From positions 33,983-97,982 of the forward strand of contig NZ_FNCH01000019.1 of the NCBI RefSeq assembly GCF_900100705.1: a stretch of 64,000 nucleotides of DNA, read 5' to 3'. Shown piece by piece: positions 59,378 through 64,000 of the stretch (position 1 is its first letter; each line of letters opens with the position of its first letter). Both the position numbers and the translations under genes were made by a program. The DNA comes from Pedobacter terrae. Lineage in GTDB: Bacteria > Bacteroidota > Bacteroidia > Sphingobacteriales > Sphingobacteriaceae. The notes under the pieces are model-generated. The model saw only the letters and a program-made list of their open reading frames with translations. It had not been told where the DNA came from and searched no databases.

Positions 59378-60568
59378 TTAATATAATAAATTGCTATCAT
59401 ACGGGTACCTCGCCACATGGGCAGCCTTAACTTTATCGTACAATAACGTTTTAAATTCTTCTAAATTTTCTTTCTCAGTGGCTGATATAAACAATACAGG
59501 CACTTTATCGTGGCTCATCCAACTTTTCTTAAAGTCTTCTAAAGTAAGCTTTCCATCATCCTCTTCATTGTCAACTTCAGGCGAAACATAAGCATCAATT
59601 TTATTGAAAACCAGGATCATATCTTTATCAATCGCACCGAGATCTTTCAACGTTTCGTTAACGGTATTAATCTGATCTTCGAAATTTGGATGCGAAACAT
59701 CTACCACATGAATCAGCAAATCGGCTTCCCTAACTTCATCCAAGGTAGATTTAAAGCATTCTACCAAATGGTGAGGCAATTTGCGGATAAACCCAACAGT
59801 ATCAGAAAGCAGGAAAGGTAAATTCTCGATTACTACTTTACGAACAGTGGTATCTAAAGTAGCAAAAAGTTTATTTTCTGCAAATACTTCCGATTTCGAC
59901 AACATATTCATGATGGTAGATTTACCAACGTTGGTATAACCAACCAAAGCTACCCGAATCAGCTGACCACGGTTTTTACGTTGTGTCTCGTTTTGTCTGT
60001 CGATATTTCTTAAACGCTCTTTTAACAAAGAGATTTTATTTAAAATAATCCGTCTATCACTTTCAATCTGCGTTTCACCCGGACCGCGCATCCCGATACC
60101 ACCTTTTTGGCGTTCCAGGTGGGTCCACATACCCGTTAAACGCGGCAGAACATATTGCAATTGTGCCAACTCCACCTGCGTTTTTGCTTGAGCAGTTTGT
60201 GCCCTGTTGGCAAAAATATCCAGGATTAAATTACTTCTATCTAAAACCTTAACCCCAAGCTCACGATCGATATTACGCAATTGTGACGGCGATAACTCGT
60301 CATCAAAAACCACCACATCAATTTCTTCTGATTTTACATAAGCTTTAATTTCTTCGAGCTTACCTGTACCTACAAAGGTGGCACGCTCAGGCTTAAGCAT
60401 TTTTTGCGTAAAAACTTTCTCCACCTTCCCTCCTGCTGTATCTACCAAAAAGGCCAGCTCGTCTAAATATTCTTTTGTTTGGGCTTCTTTTTCGCCAGGC
60501 GTAACCACGCCGACTAAAATTGCCCTTTCCTGCACCACGGCAGTATCATAAAATTTTTGTTTTCCCAT
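59378..60568 (-). CDS. hflX: GTPase HflX
   Basis: From ATG 60568 (MGKQKFYDTAVVQERAILVGV) the protein has 396 residues. The N-terminal HflX domain (GTGKLEEIKAYVKSEEIDVVVFDDELSPSQLRNI) and a linker (GGIGMRGPGETQIESDRR) precede the GTPase domain. That has G1 GYTNVGKST, G3 DTVGF and G4 NKID. HflX binds the 50S subunit and splits stalled ribosomes. A frame extended 16 codons upstream is not family-like. The gene lies 68 bases after trpC and may be read through from the trp operon. Confidence 0.95.
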   Translation of the reverse strand: MGKQKFYDTAVVQERAILVGVVTPGEKEAQTKEYLDELAFLVDTAGGKVEKVFTQKMLKPERATFVGTGKLEEIKAYVKSEEIDVVVFDDELSPSQLRNIDRELGVKVLDRSNLILDIFANRAQTAQAKTQVELAQLQYVLPRLTGMWTHLERQKGGIGMRGPGETQIESDRRIILNKISLLKERLRNIDRQNETQRKNRGQLIRVALVGYTNVGKSTIMNMLSKSEVFAENKLFATLDTTVRKVVIENLPFLLSDTVGFIRKLPHHLVECFKSTLDEVREADLLIHVVDVSHPNFEDQINTVNETLKDLGAIDKDMILVFNKIDAYVSPEVDNEEDDGKLTLEDFKKSWMSHDKVPVLFISATEKENLEEFKTLLYDKVKAAHVARYPYDSNLLY

Positions 60569-60636
60569 GTAATTGATACAAAGATACGAAATTTGCGACC
60601 AATCATCCTCCCGCAAACTGCGAGGTTTATAGATCG

Positions 60637-61470
60637 CTAAATCTGTTCTACAAACTGCTGAATGGCAGTTCCCGGATTATCCGTTTTCATAAAATTTTCA
60701 CCGATCAAAAATCCATTAAAACCTGCTACTTTCAATTCTTTAATGGTCTGCGGATTACTGATGGCACTTTCCGAAATCTTTAAAAATTCATCCGGAATTT
60801 TATTCACCAAATCGAACGAAGTCTGGATATCAACCGTAAAATCTGCCAGGTTTCTGTTGTTTACCCCAATAGCATCTAAATGAGGAGAAATACTTCTTTC
60901 CAGCTCTTCCAGATTATGCACCTCTAAAAGCACATTTAAACCAAGCTTATGCGCAAACTTTCCAAAATCATTAATCTGTTGCGGCGTTAATATAGCCGCA
61001 ATCAACAGAATAATATCAGCACCCCAGGCTTTTGCTTCCAAAATCTGGTACTCATCGATCATAAAGTCCTTTCTTAAAATCGGAATCTTGTTTGCAGCAC
61101 GGGCAGCTAGGATATCATCGGTTTTACCACCAAAAAAATCTACATCAGTGAGTACAGAAAGTGCAGATGCTCCAGCAGCACTGTATGCCTGCGTTACTTC
61201 AGCAACATCGGCCACGCCATTGATTAAACCTTTAGAGGGCGATCGACGCTTAAACTCTGCGATAATCCCTGTTCGATCATGAGCCAATAAAAATTCCCTA
61301 AAAGAATAGGGTTGCCGCTTAAAATGCACCGAATTTTCTAAATCAGTTATGGAAACCAAGGCTTTCGCATCAGCAATTTCTTCTTTCTTACGTTTTACGA
61401 TTTTATCTAATATAGACCCCACACCCCCTAAAGGGGTCTTTTCCGTTCCATCGTTCATATTTTTTTTCAT
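60637..61470 (-). CDS. trpC: Indole-3-glycerol phosphate synthase
   Basis: The 277-residue TIM-barrel protein has the catalytic Lys/Glu motifs of the family: FKRRSPSKG (about 93-101), LTDVDFFGG, LRKDFMIDEYQI, VNNRNL and SESAI. It closes carboxyphenylaminodeoxyribulose phosphate to indole-glycerol phosphate. Its N terminus has an extra TPLGGVGS stretch (residues 12-19) encoded by a G/C-rich repeat (61414-61439). Homologues usually begin near ILDKIV. ATG 61470 or 61458 could be used. It lies 73 bases after trpG; trpD, often found between them, is missing. Confidence 0.95.
   Translation of the reverse strand: MKKNMNDGTEKTPLGGVGSILDKIVKRKKEEIADAKALVSITDLENSVHFKRQPYSFREFLLAHDRTGIIAEFKRRSPSKGLINGVADVAEVTQAYSAAGASALSVLTDVDFFGGKTDDILAARAANKIPILRKDFMIDEYQILEAKAWGADIILLIAAILTPQQINDFGKFAHKLGLNVLLEVHNLEELERSISPHLDAIGVNNRNLADFTVDIQTSFDLVNKIPDEFLKISESAISNPQTIKELKVAGFNGFLIGENFMKTDNPGTAIQQFVEQI
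61414..61439 (-). repeat. G/C-rich palindromic repeat inside the trpC 5' end
   Basis: On the minus strand CCCCTTTAGGGGGTGTGGGG lies in frame and codes for TPLGGVGS of TrpC. Related copies lie at 61516-61547 and 62111-62136. Without it the protein would start with a normal TrpC N terminus. Confidence 0.65.
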
Positions 61471-61515
61471 AAATATTTTGCTTAAAGTTTAACCCCTGCT
61501 ATTTCCCCCTTGCTT

Positions 61516-61547
61516 TTAACTCCCCCTTTAGGGGGGCTGGGGGTTAA
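61516..61547 (+). repeat. G/C-rich palindromic repeat in the trpG-trpC gap
   Basis: On the plus strand CCCCCTTTAGGGGGGCTGGG is bounded by TTAAC and GTTAA. It is in the opposite orientation to the two coding copies and overlaps the trpG stop codon. It can form a stem in the mRNA between the genes. Confidence 0.7.
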
Positions 61548-62158
61548 GGCGCAGCGGTTAACCAATTCTCCATCATCTGTTTACCATACTCCGTTAACAC
61601 ACTCTCAGGATGAAACTGTACACCACGCACATCTAACGTCTCATGTCTTAACGCCATAATTTCATTCTTATGATCTCTGGCTGTAATTTTTAAACAGGCA
61701 GGAAAATTATCTTTACTCACCACCCAACTGTGATAGCGGCCAACATTAATGGTTTGCGGGCATTCCCAGAACAATGGCTCATCGCCGTCTACAACCGTTA
61801 CCGGTGTAGCAATTCCGTGCATGGGCCTGCCTAAATTGTACAGCGTACCCCCAAAGGCTTCGGCAATGGCCTGTTGGCCTAAACAAACCCCAAAAATGCT
61901 TTTTGTTGGTGCATAAGTTTTAATTACATCCAGCAATAAACCAGCTTCTTCAGGGATACCTGGGCCTGGTGAAAGCAATATTTTATCATACTTGCCTACA
62001 TCTGCCAGATCAAATTTATCATTTCTCCAAACTACCGCTTCGTAACCCACTTCATTAATCAAATGCACTAAATTATAGGTAAAACTATCGTAATTATCGA
62101 TCACCAGAACTACCCCCTTGCCCTCTGAAGGGGAATTACTATTAATATCTTTTTCCAT
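61544..62158 (-). CDS. trpG: Anthranilate synthase glutamine amidotransferase subunit
   Basis: The 204-residue class I amidotransferase has the nucleophilic Cys92 in FGVCLGQQAI and the His/Glu pair in VQFHPESVLTEYG. GPGIPEEAG and the HGIATPV segment are family features. It supplies ammonia to TrpE. The same subunit can serve aminodeoxychorismate synthase (PabA), but the adjacent trpE supports TrpG. Residues 9-16 (SPSEGKGV) precede the normal start of the domain (VLVIDNYDSF) and are encoded by a repeat (62111-62136). Confidence 0.94.
   Translation of the reverse strand: MEKDINSNSPSEGKGVVLVIDNYDSFTYNLVHLINEVGYEAVVWRNDKFDLADVGKYDKILLSPGPGIPEEAGLLLDVIKTYAPTKSIFGVCLGQQAIAEAFGGTLYNLGRPMHGIATPVTVVDGDEPLFWECPQTINVGRYHSWVVSKDNFPACLKITARDHKNEIMALRHETLDVRGVQFHPESVLTEYGKQMMENWLTAAP
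62111..62136 (-). repeat. G/C-rich palindromic repeat inside the trpG 5' end
   Basis: On the minus strand CCCCTTCAGAGGGCAAGGGG is read in frame as SPSEGKG. The same phase relative to the repeat gives TPLGGVG in TrpC. Confidence 0.65.
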
Positions 62159-62209
62159 TGTATTTCTTACTAGTGGATTTACTCCAGACTAAAAACTCCC
62201 AACTACAAA

Positions 62210-63607
62210 CTAAATCTGCTCTGCCATTTGCACTGCTTTACGCAATGCGGCAATTTTATTGTTTACTTCCTGCATTTCGGTTTCAGGCACTGAATCGGCC
62301 ACAATACCTGCCCCCGCACGGTAATGCAGTTCGTTATTCTTGCTCATAAAAGTCCTGATCATGATGGCGTGGTTAAAATCTTCGTTAAAGCCCATAAAGC
62401 CAATGGCACCGGCGTAAAAATTTCTGCCCAGTTTTTCATTTTCATCAATCAGCTGCATGGCTTTATATTTTGGTGCCCCACTCAAAGTCCCTGCCGGATA
62501 AGTATCGGCGACCACCTTAAAAGCACTTACATTTTCCTGCAAACGGCCACTCACTTTACTCACCAGGTGGATAAGGTGAGAATAGTACTGCACTTCTTTA
62601 AAAGACTTTACTTCAACGCGGTTACAGTGCCTGCTTAAGTCATTTCTGGCCAAATCTACCAGCATTACATGCTCAGCACTTTCTTTAGGATCTTGCTCTA
62701 ACTTTCTGGCCTGCTCTGCATCTTCAATGTCGTTTCCACTTCGCTTAAATGTTCCTGCAATTGGAAAAATATTGGCCGAATTGTTTTTGATCGTAATTTG
62801 CGCCTCTGGTGAAGAGCCAAACAGTTTAAAATTCCCGTAATCAAAATAAAACAGGTAAGGTGACGGATTTATTGAACGCAGGCAACGGTATACATTAAAT
62901 TCATCTCCGGTAAAAGCTTGTTTAAATGCTCTTGAAGGAACGATCTGAAAAACATCGCCACGATAAATATGCTTTTGTAGTTTTTCTACCAGATCCATAA
63001 AACCCTGATCTGTCAGATTTGAACTTTCCTCACCACGAAGCTGGAACTTATATTCAGGATAATTTTTATTCTGGATCAGGTATTCCATTTTTTCCAATCC
63101 CCCTTCTTCTTCGCCTTCGAAAGTATTTTTGAATAGTGTAATCTCGTTTTTAAAATGATCGATGGCAATGATGTAACGATACAAGTGGTATTGCATTTCC
63201 GGAATCTCTTCTCCTTCGGGCGTTTCGGAGGTAAACTTGATATCTTCAAAATGCTGCACGGCATTCCAGGTAAAATAGCCGAACAAGCCACTCGAAATGA
63301 ATTTGATTTCAGGCAGTTCAGTTTCCCTAAACTTATCCTTAAAATCAGCAATTTCATCAATCAGGCTTTTGCTCTCGGTAATTTCGACCGCCCCGTCAGG
63401 AAAATACGTTTCCAGTCGGGAACCTTTTAAAATGACACCCGCAACCGGATCAGCGCAAACAAAACTCATGGAGTTTTCGCGGCTGTGGTAATCCGAGCTC
63501 TCCAGTAAAATGCTGTTTGGATAAACATCGCGCAGGCGCAGGTAAATGCTTACCGGCGTGGTGGTATCGGCAAGTAGTTTTTTGTAAGTTGTATTTATTT
63601 TATACAT
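62210..63607 (-). CDS. trpE: Anthranilate synthase component I
   Basis: The 465-residue chorismate-binding protein has the N-terminal LLES motif (SILLESSDYHSRENS), the tryptophan feedback site in TrpE proteins. The C-terminal catalytic core has YRGDVFQIVPSRAF, SPYLFYFDYGNFKLFGSSPEA, FPIAGTFKRS, HVMLVDLARNDLSR, VADTYPAGTLSGAPK and RAGAGIVADSVPETE. It makes anthranilate from chorismate with ammonia from TrpG. It is the first structural gene of the operon. A leader peptide rich in Trp and a terminator precede it, so transcription is controlled by attenuation. Confidence 0.96.
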   Translation of the reverse strand: MYKINTTYKKLLADTTTPVSIYLRLRDVYPNSILLESSDYHSRENSMSFVCADPVAGVILKGSRLETYFPDGAVEITESKSLIDEIADFKDKFRETELPEIKFISSGLFGYFTWNAVQHFEDIKFTSETPEGEEIPEMQYHLYRYIIAIDHFKNEITLFKNTFEGEEEGGLEKMEYLIQNKNYPEYKFQLRGEESSNLTDQGFMDLVEKLQKHIYRGDVFQIVPSRAFKQAFTGDEFNVYRCLRSINPSPYLFYFDYGNFKLFGSSPEAQITIKNNSANIFPIAGTFKRSGNDIEDAEQARKLEQDPKESAEHVMLVDLARNDLSRHCNRVEVKSFKEVQYYSHLIHLVSKVSGRLQENVSAFKVVADTYPAGTLSGAPKYKAMQLIDENEKLGRNFYAGAIGFMGFNEDFNHAIMIRTFMSKNNELHYRAGAGIVADSVPETEMQEVNNKIAALRKAVQMAEQI

Positions 63608-63665
63608 GTTTTTACGATGTTGTTATCGCTTCGTGCATTGCAATAACGGTTAAATTATTTTAACA

Positions 63666-63701
63666 ATAAAAAGCCCGGCGTGTGGTTCTACGCCGGGCTT
63701 T
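63666..63701 (-). terminator. Attenuator terminator upstream of trpE
   Basis: On the minus strand AAAGCCCGGCGT and ACGCCGGGCTTT form a perfect 12-bp stem with an 8-base loop and run into TTTTT. It lies 62 bases before the trpE start and after the leader peptide. The 5' arm (AGCCCGGCG) can instead pair with CGCCGGCT in the leader (63753-63760) with one bulged C, forming an antiterminator. Confidence 0.85.
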
Positions 63702-63744
63702 AATGGTTCTTTAATAAGGTTTAGGTTGATAAACTATATTTCTT

Positions 63745-63813
63745 TCATACGCAGCCGGCGCAATCCGTTTTCGAATTACTTTGCCAAAGCCATGTATGTA
63801 TATTGTTGATCAT
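63745..63813 (-). CDS. trpL: trp operon leader peptide (22 residues, Trp-Leu-Trp)
   Basis: The frame MINNIHTWLWQ... has 22 codons with Trp at 8 and 10 and ends with TGA at 63745-63747. The antiterminator strand CGCCGGCT covers codons 18-21. A ribosome stalled at the Trp codons leaves that strand free; one that reaches the stop covers it. This is the geometry of E. coli trpL. The expected transcription start lies at or a few bases before the ATG, so the mRNA may be nearly leaderless. No Shine-Dalgarno sequence is visible. Confidence 0.8.
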   Translation of the reverse strand: MINNIHTWLWQSNSKTDCAGCV

Positions 63814-63819
63814 GAGCTA

Positions 63820-63850
63820 CAAAAATATAAAGAATTTTGAAAAAGCAAAA
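63820..63850 (-). promoter_or_regulatory. Bacteroidetes-type promoter of the trp operon
   Basis: Minus-strand TTTTG (63850-63846), an 18-base spacer and TATTTTTG (63827-63820) fit the TTG-N19-TAnnTTTG consensus within one base of spacing. It lies just before the leader peptide. The rest of the window to 64000 is AT-rich, with no gene I can support. Confidence 0.7.
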
Positions 63851-64000
63851 TATTTATGAAAATAAGTTTAGTACGGAGTCGTGAGTCTTAATCCACTTGT
63901 CATCCTTGTAATAGTTTAGTAATTCGGTAACAGATTTTTTTGAGGAGCATTAATTATTAGATTTTTTCATTTGCTTTTTTTGCCATTTCAATTGGAGTTA

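Overview
The window looks like chromosomal DNA of a Sphingobacteriaceae bacterium (phylum Bacteroidota), most likely Pedobacter or a close relative. This rests on low GC, weak Shine-Dalgarno sequences, promoters of the TTG-N19-TAnnTTTG type (clearest before the cold-shock gene and before trp), TonB/SusC-type proteins, an ECF sigma/anti-sigma pair with a beta-barrel C terminus, a BlaI/M56-TonB module, a DUF1800/DUF1501 pair, and intergenic CGTCAT...ATGACG repeats. There is no rRNA, tRNA, CRISPR array, prophage or recognisable restriction system. Genus and species are inference.

Layout. 1-3100: the end of an ArsR regulator followed by an Old Yellow Enzyme, then pirin and a small GNAT. 3089-4911: anti-sigma/beta-barrel protein and its ECF sigma factor. 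5090-14369: lipoprotein, HIT and GreA, M1 peptidase, OsmC, 2-hydroxyacid dehydrogenase, TonB-type receptor, NUDIX hydrolase. 14386-15484: a palindrome array beside an IS200-like (RAYT-type) transposase. 15520-20568: PlsC, then a LytTR response regulator and LytS-type kinase divergent from a small membrane protein and an ABC exporter, with a matching LytTR operator between them. 20674-23622: a stand-alone LuxR-type HTH and a tightly packed four-gene operon (CPxxC-tailed small protein, 7-TM protein, histidine kinase, NarL-type regulator). 23761-26825: BlaI, an M56-TonB-plug fusion and a plug-only protein.

27228-30851: succinate dehydrogenase/fumarate reductase (C-A-B order). 31071-36412: GxxExxY protein, cold-shock protein, hypothetical protein, Cys-rich copper protein, HtrA protease with a duplicated leader, DapF. 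36577-36794: probable frameshifted small secreted protein. 37194-43006: complete RND efflux operon. 43467-53246: SNF2-type helicase, small membrane proteins, a DUF1080 protein, TMEM175-like channel, Aat, DUF1800/DUF1501 secreted pair, YccF. 53970-58973: App1-type lipid phosphatase, diacylglycerol-kinase-like protein, TonB-C protein, M23 peptidase, a hemolysin III gene interrupted by one in-frame stop, RbfA. 59378-63850: HflX and trpE-trpG-trpC. The trp genes are preceded by a promoter, a leader peptide with a Trp-Leu-Trp run and a terminator, which together form a ribosome-mediated attenuator.

Most promising observations: the trp attenuator; G/C-rich repeats apparently translated in frame in the N termini of both TrpG and TrpC; the CPxxC/7-TM/kinase/regulator operon; the palindrome array beside the transposase; the LytTR direct repeat that ties the two-component system to the ABC exporter; and the single-stop hemolysin III pseudogene. 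Dispersed intergenic repeats, including the palindrome ATCCGATAGCTATCGGAT, occupy most of the longer gaps.
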